From NCBI GenBank assembly GCA_015680685.1, contig MNCI01005813.1, positions 132,373 through 196,372 of the forward strand: DNA of 64,000 nucleotides. Reading direction: 5' to 3'. The translations under genes were made by a program, and so were the position numbers. The stretch comes from Gnetum montanum (Eukaryota; Streptophyta; Gnetopsida; Gnetales; Gnetaceae). This document shows, in pieces, positions 1 to 11,621 of this stretch (positions are counted from its first letter, which is position 1; every line of letters begins with the position of its first letter). Below the pieces are notes generated by a model. It saw only the letters and a list, made by a program, of their open reading frames with translations, did not search any database and was not told where the DNA came from.

Positions 1-848
1 GTTTGGATTTTATTGGTACAATTACTCCTTCAAGAGCTGGACACAAGTTTATTCTCACAGCTACTGATTATTTCACTAAATGGTTTGAAGCAAAGGCTTT
101 AAGAGGAAGTTCAGCATCAGATGTGATTAAGTTTCTAGAAGACCACATTCTAAATAGATTTGGTTTACCCGAAGTGTTAGTGTCAGACAATGGACCGGCC
201 TTCAAATCCAAAGAGTTTATCAGATGGGCATCTGAAAAATCCATTTTGTTATTTTCCTAATCAAATTATTATCTTCAAGGGAATGGCCTAGCAGAATCCA
301 CCAATAAAAAGCTTATCGCTTATATCAAGAAATCGATGGATGGGAATCTAGGAAATTGGATTGATTATCTACAATCCGTGTTATGGTCAGATCGAATTAG
401 ATTCAAGAAAGCTATTGGGACATCACCATATAACTTAGTCTATGGTTTGCCAGCAAGAATTACAAATAAGATTGTAAGCTCATCTTCCGAATTTATACTA
501 AGATATAGCAAAAAAATTGATAAAGATAGAAGTTTCATGACTTTGCTTATTAAAAGAGAAGCTGAAATAGATAAAGTAAGGGGTAATTTGTTACAGAATA
601 CCTCTCAAGTTAAAAGATGGTTTGATAGAAAGGCTTTGAAAAGAACTTTCAAGATAGGGGATCTTGTCCTATTATGGAATATGAAGAAACCAAATAAGTT
701 TACCCCGACATGGATTGGTCCCTTTCAAATTACAAAGTAATTGTCAGAGGATACTTACAAATTATCAACTTTGGATGGCATGGAATTGCAATTTCTATAT
801 AATGTTTTGCATATAAAACATTATTTGGGAAAATTGCATACAACTTGA
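1..848 (+). pseudogene. Element E integrase, C-terminal part of pol (two nonsense codons)
   Basis: This is the catalytic core and C-terminal domain of a Ty3/gypsy integrase, which joins element cDNA to chromosomal DNA. The frame is open from the window edge to TGA at 846-848 except for two in-frame TAA codons (258-260 and 738-740), so one ancestral frame runs through. The triad is visible: D at 66-68 (TATDYF), D at 186-188 (VSDNGPAF) and E at 294-296 (GNGLAEST), giving DD(35)E spacing. Downstream, GTSPYNLVYG and WIGPFQITK are typical of plant gypsy integrase ends. There is no chromodomain: the frame ends about 35 codons after the second stop. The first stop falls between the second D and the E, so no active enzyme can be made. 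The start lies outside the window. Confidence 0.9.
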
Positions 849-1031
849 TGATGTACAGTTTGTTATTTTCCTTAGGAATGAGGTTTTTGTCCCATCATAC
901 CTTATGTTAAATGGGAATTTTCCTCCAAAAAGATTTCTATTCAGTTGTAAAAATTCAATGGAAGTTTCAGTATGTTTCAATTTTAAAGTGAGGTTGCATA
1001 AATTTCTTTAAGCTTTTAAAGGGGGCAGAAA
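849..1031 (+). other. Element E 3' non-coding tail and polypurine tract
   Basis: This is a short untranslated stretch between the integrase stop and the LTR. It ends in the purine run AAAGGGGGCAGAA (1018-1030), placed as expected for the plus-strand priming tract of reverse transcription, and LTR TG follows at 1032. No other coding signal is seen. Confidence 0.75.
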
Positions 1032-3563
1032 TGTTGGCACATTTGGCAATTCCATGGAACAGTTGGAATATTTTATTAAAAAATGGAACAATCTATGGTT
1101 GTAAATTTAGAAGTAAATTTACAGCTTTAAGGTTATGGGTTAATGGGTGTTAAATAAAATGATGTTGAGGCCTCCTTGATACAAAATTAAAGTGCTAGAT
1201 TATTCCTTATTGGAGATTGGAAGATAGTACAATAGCAAACAAGGAATTATATTATTTACTTGAAAAGCATTGGTGAAGAACGTGCTCTGAAAAATTATTT
1301 TTGGAAAGGTCCCAAATTAAAAATCCCTATTGTTAAGTTTGGTTTTATATTTGGCCCTAAGATAACGTTTGAAACTCCAATTCTCGGTGGCCATTCCTGC
1401 CTTGCAAAAATTAGAAAATAAAAATAAAAATCAGCAGCGCCTCCATCATCCTGAAGTTGCAAGTGAAGGCAAAGGAGATGCAAATAGGCTTAATGATCCA
1501 CGGGTTTCAATGGAGATGCAAATAAGTTTTCAGTCTGTTCCTAATTGCGGTGTTCTAGAAAAATCGTGTTTTCACTAGAGCAGCGGGAGTGAAAAACTGC
1601 CAACCGCATGGTGCTTATCACAGCACAGACAGGCACTGCAAAAAACTGCCATCGCCATGGGCACGGCCAAGTCCCTGAGGGACAAAACCCCTTTGCCGTG
1701 GACATGGTAGCAAAGAAAAAAATTGAAACCCTCATCCACATGCAGAAACATAATCATGTTTTGTTCAAACCCCATCTTTATCTTCAAACCACCCTCTTCT
1801 CTAGCACTGCTACTACAACAACGAGCTCTTGCTCTATGCGGCAGTCTACGTCGACAGTTGAGGATGATTTCATCACCAAACCCTACCCACCTCAGCACTG
1901 TTTTGAAACAACTCGGTGAATTTCGTGGTTGTGCACCCTTGGAAAATACAGAAACAGGTTAATTGTTGCAACAAGATTGAAAATAGAAACAACATCATAA
2001 CCAAGAACTGATTTCAAACTTTTAGGCGGTGAAAAATGATAATCACAAATGTCATTCGCCCCTGGAACCTGAAATCCAAAATAGCAGCCTTGCCCAACGC
2101 CGAAGCATTTGATATCGCATACCAGTCCATAGAACACGACAACAAAGACACAATGGCACACTAAGACAGGTGTCAAGAGATATTTTGGGCTGATGCCGGT
2201 GAATCAGAGTTGTAGTTTTATTCAACAAAAATAAAATTTTAAATGGTCTGGTGATTAATTCAGCAATGTCACATACGCTAATAGTGTGAAAGACTTACCT
2301 CTTAATTTAATTATTCCAAGGCTTTAAAACATTATTTTTCAAACATTATTATATAAGTTACTACCCATAAAATAATTGTAATATTAATGATAAAATATTT
2401 GTAATATTATATTTGTAATATTTACAAATATTAGTGTTAGCATAAATTCCTCCTAACTTTATGTACAACTCCCCAACTACATAACTTCCCAATTAAATTG
2501 GTGAGAAATATCTCCTAACTACATGGGTAAGTTGTAACTCCCTTACATGGGAGAGAAGTTAGCTAAGATATTTTAAGTATGTAACCACCTTTGAACCCTA
2601 TAAAANTTGTTCTTGTTGCCTGATAGAAATTTCTGTTAAAATTTTGCCATAGAAGCACTTGTGTTTGAAAGCCTTAAGAGCATTTTAGTAGTAAATTTGG
2701 TTATTGTGCAACGTATAAGAACTGCTTTTGAGATCGTTGTAAGAGAGCCTCTGCTTGTAGTCATGCCATTGAATGATTCAATAGTCAAGAGGGTTTAGAA
2801 AATATTTGGTATTTTGATGGGACTAGAGTAGCTTCTTTTTATCTTTAAAGTAAATCTCTGTGGTATTTGAATTAGAAATTGTCAAGTCTTTTGAAGGTTC
2901 TGTTGAATGCAATTGTTGACATCCATTATCTAGCCAAAATGGAGTCTCGTACGTGGTAGTTTATGTAGCAATTTTTTGGTAGCATAATAGGATTGTCTTG
3001 AAGAAATTGCTTATTTGAGCCTTGGAAGTTTGAACAATTCGTAGTTATTGAATTTGGGATAGCTTTATTGTGAAGTATTTATTCATGTCACTTTACCTTG
3101 TTTAAATATTTGAGGTCCACGCAAATCTTCTTTCTTTTCTGTCTATTTCCATCGAATCTTGTTCTATTTCTAGTTTTCTTGTGGAAATAACTCTTTCTCT
3201 GGGGAAAATTAGAAGTAGATTCGCAAAGTTGTGCTCAAATGTTTTTGCAAAATTTTATTTGTTACAAGTAGGTATTATAAGGACCGCATAGACTAGGCAA
3301 TTAAACAAAATAGGAACTCTCAACAACTCACAGTACTTGGCAAAGTTGGCTGAATCTCTTTAAGATAAGTCATTTTTAGTTTACACACAACGCAATCATT
3401 TCATTTTACACAACCGCATGCTGCAACAGCACACACACATACTCACGTTAGCTACTAAGTCTATTTGGAGGTATTTGGGCCTTGGTGTTGTCAGAGACCA
3501 GTAGGCATCTAAATCTTGTTTGAGGACACTCATTGGTGGTCGCGTCCCAAACGGTCACCAACA
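1032..3563 (+). repeat. Element E 3' LTR (about 2.53 kb)
   Basis: The long terminal repeat runs from TGTTGGCA to CACCAACA. It is preceded by a polypurine tract and followed by element D sequence, which fixes both ends. A TATA-like CCTATAAAA lies at 2597-2605 beside the single ambiguous base at 2606. Small ORFs on both strands at 1295-2176 have no recognisable domain and look like chance frames. The AT-rich part around 2320-2420 holds short repeats of AATATT and TTGTAATATT. The 5' LTR is outside the window, so LTR identity and age cannot be estimated. Confidence 0.72.
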
Positions 3564-4696
3564 ATTACTAATGGTGGTTTGTGCTTAATTTTTTATTTTC
3601 TAATGTCTAGTTTCTATTTCTAAATTTTTATGCCAATGGCTAAGTCATGTTTCTTTTTCATGGAATAGGTAATGAGTCCATGACATCCACCCACCCACAG
3701 ACTCTATGGTTTTCCTTGTTTTGGAATTTTGAGTTCCCTTTCATTAAATAAACGTTTAATAAATTTGTAACCTTGGTAGTTTCCAGAATTGGGAAAGATT
3801 CAAAGGTTTACATAGGGTGTGACTTCAAGGGGACTCAATATTCTTTGTACTCGTCTACTTGCTTAGGTGCTAAGTGTTTTCCTAGACCTCTTGCCGTTCT
3901 ATGTCAACCAATAATAGGAAGTTAAATAAAGTCTTTGCATGATGTGGTTCCCATCCAAAAAGAAAAAAAATAAAAAAAATAAAAAGAAAATAAAAAATAA
4001 AAAAAAAACATGATGGGAATTCAAAGCACATCCCTTAGACAAATAAATGGGCTACAAGCACTACTTATGAGACTAGAAAGATATGTTACCCATGCCTAAA
4101 GGTCCCCTTTAACTAAGGTTCTCTCTCACTTCCTACTTCTCTTTTCTTCTCTTTATGGAATGATGGTTGTTCTGTGGGAGCACTCTTGTGTCTTGAGGGG
4201 GTGGATTGATCTTGGAGTGGTGATGTGAAGTCACTAAATATGATTGTTTTTCTTTTAGATTAAGGATGGATTTTCTTGGGTTATTTAAACATAAAATCCA
4301 TAAGGGACTTCTTATGACCTAAATTCAGGATTCCATTCCACCTTCTCCATCATCTATCTATGCTACCCATAACTCACCTCATTGCTGGTGTCCATGTTCT
4401 TAATTCAATGTCTTTGTTTGAAACGCTTGAATTCTTAGGGACAATCTTCTAAGTTTTAATCCTTAACTTCCATAAACCATTAATTTCCTATGGGGCCCAT
4501 GGACTTCTTAGGTTGAGGTTATGCAAGGGCAAACAAGGCATGAGCCTACTATGAGAAGGACCCATTTGCATATATCTTGGTTAGGTTTATTAAGTATCTT
4601 ATCCTTAGACATTCTTGCAATTAGAATCTTTCATACACCCATCTTCTACATCAAACCATATGCTCCTTTACATATTTTGTTATATACATACATTCT
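3564..4696 (+). other. Element D 3' non-coding region, first piece
   Basis: No gene is seen. The piece matches, on the opposite strand, the 3' non-coding regions of B (about 21130-22310), C (about 31060-32200) and A (about 6190-7170). It contains the stem-loop TTCCCATC (3948-3955) and GATGGGAA (4012-4019), separated by an A-rich loop of about 56 nt that is the longest homopolymer-like tract in the block. A short frame at 4521-4865 crosses the boundary into the LTR of A and is accidental. The piece ends at the 5-bp duplication ATTCT shared with 11622-11626. Confidence 0.75.
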
Positions 4697-5477
4697 TGAT
4701 GAGTGGCGAGGTACCCCTACACTCAACCATACGAATACGAGCGTTTTCATGCACGATCCGGTTGAACTCCAAGGACTAAGTGCTTACGTGCCTTATGGAA
4801 CACTTAAGGTTAATCAGTCGCTATCTTCCCAAGCTAACTTGTATTTATCACGGTTGTATGGTTAAGTAAACTTTAGGTATATGATTTTTATGTCTTTTAT
4901 GTTTTAATCACCTATGCTAAGGGTGAAGAGACTAAATAACTAACTTTCACTAACTAAGATTTAATTATCCTAGCATTAGTATCCATTCCCACTTGCCGTT
5001 CACACCCTAAACTAATGCAATGCTACTAGGATTACCAAACGCTATTCGTTACTGGGATTACCAAGCGTAACGAACGTGCTCGAAGTAGTCGTACTGAATG
5101 CACTTAACTATGAGAGTTGAGGGTTGAGAGAGATTAAGTCCTTAGGAAAAAATTTAAACAATTAACAGTAATTAAAGTCCTATTTAGCTTATTCCATATG
5201 CTGCAAGGTTTATCCAAAATTTTGTTTTTATTTCTGTACACAATTGTGTGCTCAGGTACAGAATTGCTCAAATAAAGATCCGTTCACTTTGGGGCTCCTA
5301 CTGTGGGCACATGGAAATTATTCAAACTCTGGAATGAAACAATGGCAAGAGTTTGGCTAAAGTTTAGATCTAGATGGAGAAACAAGGGAGAGCCGCCTCT
5401 TATTTATAGAACTAGTGACGGGCTACGATATCGCAGCTCACACAATATTGCGACTCATGCGATATCACATCCCATCA
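4697..5477 (-). repeat. Element A 3' LTR
   Basis: In plus orientation it runs from TGATGAG to CCCATCA, so the element-sense LTR begins TGATGGG. The polypurine tract (minus-strand CATGGGGGTA) abuts it at 5478. A TATA box reads TATAAATA on the minus strand at 5401-5408. The U3 part contains palindromic GCGATATCGC-like motifs (about 5425-5470). A frame at 5303-5488 and another at 4521-4865 overlap it by chance. Confidence 0.88.
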
Positions 5478-7342
5478 TACCCCCATGACTGAATGAAAAC
5501 TCATCCTCGAGTTCCTTACAAAATATTGGAAAGGTATGAGATTATTGAATTGAAAGAAACTAATGGTGAATGGGATGACATGTGAACGGATAAACATTAC
5601 AAAACATGACAAAACTTAGTATTCATGATAACAAGAGTGAACACTATATACAATTGACATCTAGCCTTATTTGGTAGTTGAGAGAGAAAGAGAGAGAGAG
5701 AAGAATTCTCTTACTGTCAATGCCAAGATTGCATCTTTCATTGTCCATCCATAAGCACACCATCGATCTTGCTCCTTGCATAGCTACTTTAGCATTAATC
5801 CATTCTAAGTGTTCCCTGCAGGTCCAATCCATTGTTGTATGACTGCCATCTGCACACACAACATAGTTGTATATTAGCAAGGGTAAATGAATCACAATGT
5901 AGTTGATACCTTGCCTCAGTGTAAGGTCCATAGACTGAGTTGTGGTATGGTTGATGCAGATTATGAAGATATACTAATGATGACTACCCAAGGTGTAGGG
6001 GTTAGGAGAAAATCAAAAAAATTGGACCAGGACCCCCATGACTAATCGCGAACCTCCAATAGTGAGAGAACGGAAAAAGATAAGGAATAAGAAAGATGGA
6101 GAAAAAGAAAAAATTGTACGTCAATGAAAGAGATGTCAAGGATGGAAATGAACAAAATAAATGGTGATTGTAGAAATGTTTAAAGGAAAGAAATTAATGA
6201 GTGCACCAAATAGGAATGCCAGTGGGTCCTCCCCAAAGCAGGCTTATGCCCTTAATGCCCTGACAATCCCACATTCAAAGAGTCTGTAGTCTCTAGGAAT
6301 GTCATTTGGGAGCAAGAGTTAAATTCTTAACTATAAGAGTTTACCAAAAAGAAAAAAATGCATCCACCAAAATATAGACTATTGATACAATCGGCAATGA
6401 GGTGATAAATGCAGAAAGAAGGATGGAAAGAAGAGAATGGAATGGAATCTCTAGAACAAGGTGATGTATAGCCCCTTGTGTGTTAGTGGTTAATGTGACT
6501 TAGTAGATTCCATTCCAAATCTAGCCTCAAACAAACCACCTTCAGTGACTTTGCATTAATACATTCAACCCATCCATCCACTTGAAGTAACAAGAATGCT
6601 TCCACCAAAGAGCCACCACCATTCCAATGAAACGAAGGAGGAGAGAATAGGAAGCGAGAAGGGCCTTAGTTAGAGGGAACATGTTTATTTTAGTTCCATA
6701 ACCAGTTCTTGTAGCCTAGATGATTATTTCATCTACGGGGTGTGCTTTGAATTCTCACTATGTGGTGTTTTTTTTTGCGTGAGAACCACACCATGCAAAG
6801 ACTTATTATTTTTATTTACTTAGCTTCTTGATAATGTGGCAATCATCGGAATGGTAAGAAAACTCAAGAAAAAAACATCCAAGCACCCAAGAGAATGGCC
6901 AACACAAGTGCATCAAATCCCCTTGAAGTCACACCCTTTTCAATCCTTGAATCCTTCCTTAGTTTGAGAAATACCCAGTCACCGATTCATTGATAGTTCT
7001 TATTATTGAGAAATGTGACTGTACAGTTCCAAGCCAAGAGAAACCATAGAAATTTATGAATGTGTGGGTGATGTGAACTCATTACCTATTATATCAAAAG
7101 AACTATACCTTAGTATCAACATCATAACTTAAAGGTAAAAACCAAACATTAGTAATTAATGGAATATAGTTCATACCATTAGAGCACTTATTAAGTGATG
7201 AATCAAATAAAGTAATTAAACATACAAAGAAATGAAAAAGTATAAATGATGTTGTAAAACAAAAACTAGAAAAGTTAAAGAAACTTGTAAAACAAAAATG
7301 TGTAAAACAAAAAATTTAAAAAGAACTGAGGGCCTCAAATGA
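5478..7342 (-). other. Element A 3' non-coding region
   Basis: This 1.9-kb stretch lies between the protease remnant and the 3' LTR. It matches the same region of B, C and D. Near the LTR a minus-strand open stretch (about 5644-5850) follows a splice-acceptor-like TTGTGTGTGCAG ending at 5850. It encodes about 60 residues with no recognisable domain and is unlike the extra ORF at the same place in B and D. A GA-rich microsatellite lies at 5679-5703. One copy of the hairpin unit is present, with arms TTCTCAC (6752-6758) and GTGAGAA (6779-6785) around a T-rich loop. Confidence 0.7.
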
Positions 7343-8110
7343 TCAGCATAGGTGGCCATCTCCCCCATGACTGAATTGAAAGGGAGAGATTTGAAATAAG
7401 GATTGTTTGTTTGAATTTTTTAGAAGTGTCCAACTTCTCCCAATTGATGTTTTTAGGTTAAGGGTTGGAAGTTGGCGACACTCATACTCTAGTGTGTCTA
7501 TGATTTTGATGTGAGCGCACATTGTTCCCCCAGTTAGTTCCATGCATATTGGTGGGTTACTCTCTTGATTAGCTATCAACCACTGGGTGTTCTCTTGTTG
7601 TGTGGTTGCTACATATAGGCACTTTTGTATGTTAACTTCTTAAGCATACCGGTTGCATGTAGGAGATGTTGAGCATTCTTGTATGTCATTACCCTCTATA
7701 TCACTGTATGTGATGCATGGAACTTTCTTCTTCTTGATCTTTTCATAAATTTTTTCCTTAGATATTTCCAAGGAAAGATTGCATATTCCTATGCATGCAT
7801 TTATGGTACTTAGCAATGCCCTCCTCATTATAATTGGGAAGTTCCCTTTGTTTTTGTTAACTTCTATCACTTGGAAATCAGCTGGGTATGACCAACCACA
7901 CATAGTGGTAATGATGTCCTCCACAAGTCCCAAAGGGACAGTGATGGACTAGTCAGCTAGCTCTAATTGAATATTGCTCTTCTTTAGTGAAGGAAGGTTC
8001 CAAGCTTTATACATTTCTTGTGATATTAAGTTGACTCAAGAAGAGCCTTACGTGGTTCATTCCCAGTGACTTGGAGGTAGATTAAGGGACTCTTGATATC
8101 AGAGAGTTTC
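7343..8110 (-). pseudogene. Element A protease remnant fused to the end of pol (RT, RH and IN deleted)
   Basis: This is a decayed retropepsin-like protease, the aspartic protease that would cut the Gag-Pol polyprotein. Recognisable pieces on the minus strand include LVEDIITTMCGWSYPADF and FPIIMRRALLSTINACIG, the flap-side and C-terminal parts of an Athila-type protease. B still reads LLDFSSGVNL at the active site. In A a small deletion joins LLE directly to VNLISQEMYK near 8033-8037, removing the catalytic Asp. Past the protease the frame passes through CMELTGG and ends in SPFQFSHGGDGHLC, the peptide that ends pol in B and C. The RT, RNase H and integrase domains are absent from between them. 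Confidence 0.82.
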
Positions 8111-10689
8111 TTAAGAAGGTGGCCCACCTTTATCTAGTCCGTGACAGTATGTGTTAACATAACCGTGTGCGTTGATCTCTATTGTTGGTTTGAAGGGAGC
8201 TCCGAAGCCTTACTTGATGGAGGAGTGGTCATAGACTCAACTGCTTGTGGTTGTGAGAGCTTGTTCAAACTGTTGGTTCTAAAGAAAGATCTTATCTTTG
8301 TATGGTTGTTAGAACAAGTAGTGGGTTGAAGGTTTACAGATCTCGTAGCATAACATTACTGCAGTTGAGTGGGGAGTTCCCCTTGCATTGTTGGAGCAGG
8401 TGGTAGTGGAACTATCGACTTAAGAGATGTGGATGGATTCGGAGGATGGTATGTATGTGGGGTGTATCTCCCAGGAGAAGCGGTCTTAAAATACTCCTAA
8501 ATTGGGTAGTGACATTGTGGGGTCATGTGACTGGTAGAGTCTCTTGGAGAAACTGACTACTGCATGTAATAGCCATATGGATCTGGTTGCCGGTAAGGGT
8601 ATTATTGCCTAAGCGGTGGCATCCCCCATGATTGTGGGTATTGCCACTGCTGGTGTTACTTGATAGGTTGTGGTGGAGTTCCACTTGGATAATATGTTAA
8701 GGGTTGGTAGAACTCCCTTGGGTTACCTTGGGAATAAGGTAACCTTCGAGGTGCTTGTCATTTGTTAAGTCTTGGGTTGAGTGCATACACCTCGAACTCT
8801 TGCAGATGTGAGATTATTGGGCAACATCTCTTAGGATGGTCATATTGGCAGATCTCACATCCATTGTCATTGCCTGTATCAAAGTCCACAACCTCATCGA
8901 TGATAGTCATTTTTCCCTTACCCTTGTTACGTGCATGGTCTGAATCCCTCTTCTTTTTCTTATCATGGTCACTACTTCACTCCTTAGACTCCTCTAGGAT
9001 TTTCAAAATGGTTTCAAATATACTATTTAAGGAGTCCCACATTTGATCTACCTTCGTCGACACTTCGGTTGTTAACTTTTGAACTGGAAATGTTTTTCTA
9101 TTCACCAACTCCATGAGTGGTGACTCATCCTCTTCCTCACAGAATCTTACTCCCCTCTTTCAAAGGGAAGGATCACAATTATACTCTTCCATGCTTTCTC
9201 TTTTTTATAGCTCTTCTTCTTCCTTAGCTACTTGCTCCAACAATCTATGAACCTCATGGAACCTAAGTTTAGATAATATCCCTTGGGCATATGTCCCAAG
9301 GGTTCTTCTGGTTTCATGTCTTAGCCCATCTATGAGATGGCGTAGTTGATCTTGTTGTGCGTAACCATGGCCCAGGAAATGATGTAGCAATGCATAATAT
9401 TGGCCAATGGTAGCATCCAAGGGTTCGTTATTAATCTGCTTCCATCCTTGGATCTGCTTATGCAAGTTGGACACTCTGGAGTACGTTTGGTATTTATCGT
9501 TGAATAGTTCTAGCATCGTACTCCACTGTCTAATGGATTCTAGTTCTAAGGACCGATACCAACTTTCTGCTTCTTTTATGAGTGTCCTAGAGAACAAATT
9601 TAACTTTTGCCACTGGTTTTCAATATTCTACAAGGCATAGGCATCATGGAATTCCTGTAAGTGATTTTTCGGATCAACATTGTATCCCCCCTCAAATCGT
9701 GAGATATTATTAATGTCTAGTCTCTTGATCCGGCTATCTTTCTAGTGCCTTGTAGGTATTCTCATAGCCTTCATAATGTTTAACATACTCCGGGTTTCTA
9801 GTAGGGGTTCTTCATTGTAATTTCTCTCATGGTGTCTATGATGTCTACGCGGTTCCCTACTTTCCCTTCTTCCATGCCTTGATTCTCTCGAATGCTCTCG
9901 TCCTTACTTTCGACTCTCTCGTCGAGGTCTCTCATCTTGCTTACCATTATCCTCATAGTTGTGCTCTTTGTGACTGTGTCTTGATGTGGAAAGAGAGGGT
10001 GAATGATGTGATGAAGGTGAAGAAAAAGGGAAACCATTGCCATGATGATGTTTCTTACCTTCTCTTCTGTGGTTATGGTCCCGATCGTGATGACGATCAG
10101 ACTGCCTACCCTTGTCATATGTTTGTGTTCCCTCATTGAACACTTGGTGTTCATGGGGATTAGAACCCAGGTTGTGAATCATGGAGTGTAGGTTCTGATA
10201 CCCCACCTCCTCACCATCATTAGGAGGAGGAACATCATTTGATGGAGAACCTATTATAACTGGTTCACCATCTTCAATTTCTCTTAGGACATGCGGGACC
10301 CCTTTACCCTTCAACGATGTATGGTAGCTCTCCTATCACGAGTCCCTTAAACGTTGTGCCACTGTGGGATGGTAATCCCTTGTGTCGTAATCACATGCAA
10401 TGTATTCAGCGTATAGCTGTGTCATGCCTATCAGTGCAAGAGCACGAAGGAGCATGTTGGGGACTGCACGATCTGGAGGTAACACTATGTTACCTTGCAA
10501 GTCCCGCTAATGCAGTTGTTCATCCTAATGGAGGATAAAGGTAAAATTGGGTATATACTCATCGTGGTGAGTATACACTACCCGATACTGTTGAGGAACT
10601 AGTTGTTCTTGGTTATGTATGTTGTGTCGTCGACTGTCTCTAGTGTGATCCCTAGGTGGTGAAGTGCTTTTGTGAGAAGAAGAAGACAT
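8111..10689 (-). pseudogene. Element A gag, with several stops and frameshifts
   Basis: This is the structural Gag protein that would form the particle and bind RNA. The likely start is the minus-strand ATG at 10687-10689 (MSSSSHKSTSPP); C (38628-38630) and B (28680-28682) start with the same MSSS. An N-terminal region with a His-, Arg- and Ser-rich tail (about 9904-10314) is followed by the capsid-like Retrotrans_gag domain (about 9205-9660; AESWYRSLE, then YAQGILSKLRFHEVHRLLEQ). A Cys-His motif, CEICQYDHPKRCC, lies at 8821-8859, followed by a Pro/Gln-rich linker. Stops break the frame repeatedly. Plus-strand frames at 8762-9046, 9407-9640, 9879-10139 and 10317-10538 are shadows. Confidence 0.82.
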
Positions 10690-10815
10690 TGTTGTCTTAC
10701 TTGGTGTGCTATTGACCGTTGTTTAATTTTTCTTCTGATTAACCCTAAGGGTTCGTTTTAGCTCCCAGTAATGTGGATGATTTCCTATGTTCTACTTAGT
10801 GCACAAACAACTAAG

Positions 10816-10833
10816 TCCCAAGCAATGGTGCCA
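10816..10833 (-). other. Element A primer-binding site, tRNA-Asp-like
   Basis: One base inside the 5' LTR the minus strand reads TGGCACCATTGCTTGGGA. It resembles the tRNA-Asp 3'-end complement used by Athila elements (TGGCGCCGTTGCCGGGGA, recalled from general knowledge), with both CG dinucleotides changed to CA. Confidence 0.7.
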
Positions 10834-10834
10834 A

Positions 10835-11621
10835 TGATGAGTGGCGAGGTACCCCTACACTCAACCATATGAATACGAGCATTTTCACGCCCGATCTGGT
10901 TGAACTCCAAGGACTAAGTGCTTACGCATCTTATGAAACACTTAAGGTTAATTAGTCGCTGTCTTCCCAAGCTCACTTTTATTTGTCATGGTTGTATGGT
11001 TAAGTGAACTTGAGGTATATTATTTTTATGTCTTTTATGTTTTAATAGCCTATGCTAAGAGGGGAAAGGGTGAAGAGACTAAATAACTAATTGTCACTAA
11101 CTAAGCTTTAATTATCCTAGCATCAATATTCGTTCCCACTTGCTATTCACACCCTAAACTAATGCAATGCTACTGGGATTACCAAATGATATTTGTTATT
11201 GGGATTACCAAGTGTAACACATGTGCTCGAAGTGGTTGTATTGAATGCACTTAACTATGAGAGTTGAGGGTTGAGAGAGATTATGTCCTTAGGAAAACAT
11301 TTAAACAATTAAAAATAATTAAATTCCTATTTAGCTTAGTCCATATGCTGCAAGGTTTATCCAAAAGTTCATCTTTATTGCTGTACACAATTGTGTGCTC
11401 AGGTACAGAATTGCTCACATAAAGATCCATTCACTTTGGGACTCCTACTGTGGGCACAAGGAAATTATTCTAACTCTGGAATGGAAAAATGGTAAGATTT
11501 TGGCTAAGGTCTAGATCTAGATTGAGAAACAAGGGAGAGACACCTCTTATTTATAGAACTAGCGACGAATTGTGATATCGCGTACATAATATTGCGGCTC
11601 ATGCGATATCATGTCCCATCA
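10835..11621 (-). repeat. Element A 5' LTR
   Basis: This partner of 4697-5477 runs, in plus orientation, from TGATGAG to CCCATCA. The PBS lies one base to its left and TSD copy ATTCT follows at 11622-11626. It has a TATA box and a U3 with ATATCGC-type palindromic motifs near 11570-11610. Confidence 0.9.
11548..11555 (-). promoter_or_regulatory. TATA box of the element A 5' LTR
   Basis: The minus strand reads TATAAATA inside TCTATAAATAAGAGG. The same box lies at the same relative place in the A 3' LTR (5401-5408), so this is the probable core promoter of the element. Confidence 0.65.

Larger units (their letters stand above)
1..3563 (+). mobile_element. Element E: 3' part of a Ty3/gypsy LTR retrotransposon
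   Basis: This is the 3' end of a plus-strand Ty3/gypsy element entering from the left edge. The order is integrase end, short non-coding tail, polypurine tract, then one long LTR. The LTR begins TGTTGGCA at 1032 and ends CACCAACA at 3563, so its termini form the perfect inverted repeat TGTTGG/CCAACA. Directly after 3563 the sequence becomes the 3' non-coding region of element D, matching the minus strand of element B from about 22310 downwards. E is therefore inserted in D. The expected TSD copy on this side is ATTAC (3564-3568); its partner is outside the window. The exact LTR end is inferred from the termini and the D junction. Confidence 0.8.
4697..11621 (-). mobile_element. Element A: complete but pol-deleted Ty3/gypsy element
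   Basis: This is a 6.9-kb element with both LTRs (4697-5477 and 10835-11621), a PBS, a polypurine tract and a perfect 5-bp TSD, ATTCT (4692-4696 and 11622-11626). On the minus strand the order is 5' LTR, PBS, gag, protease, 3' non-coding region, 3' LTR. The protease tail runs directly into the sequence that follows integrase in B (22548 region) and C (32430 region). About 3 kb holding RT, RNase H and integrase is therefore missing, making A non-autonomous. LTR identity over the first 220 bp is roughly 92 percent by eye, with many differences at former CG sites. Confidence 0.88.

Noticed and set aside
1369-2176. Overlapping small ORFs on both strands in the E LTR
   Set aside because: They overlap each other, have no domain, and lie wholly inside an LTR.
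9798-10154. Met/His-rich minus-strand ORF as a separate gene
   Set aside because: It is a frameshifted reading of the His/Arg-rich tail of element A gag (9904-10314).
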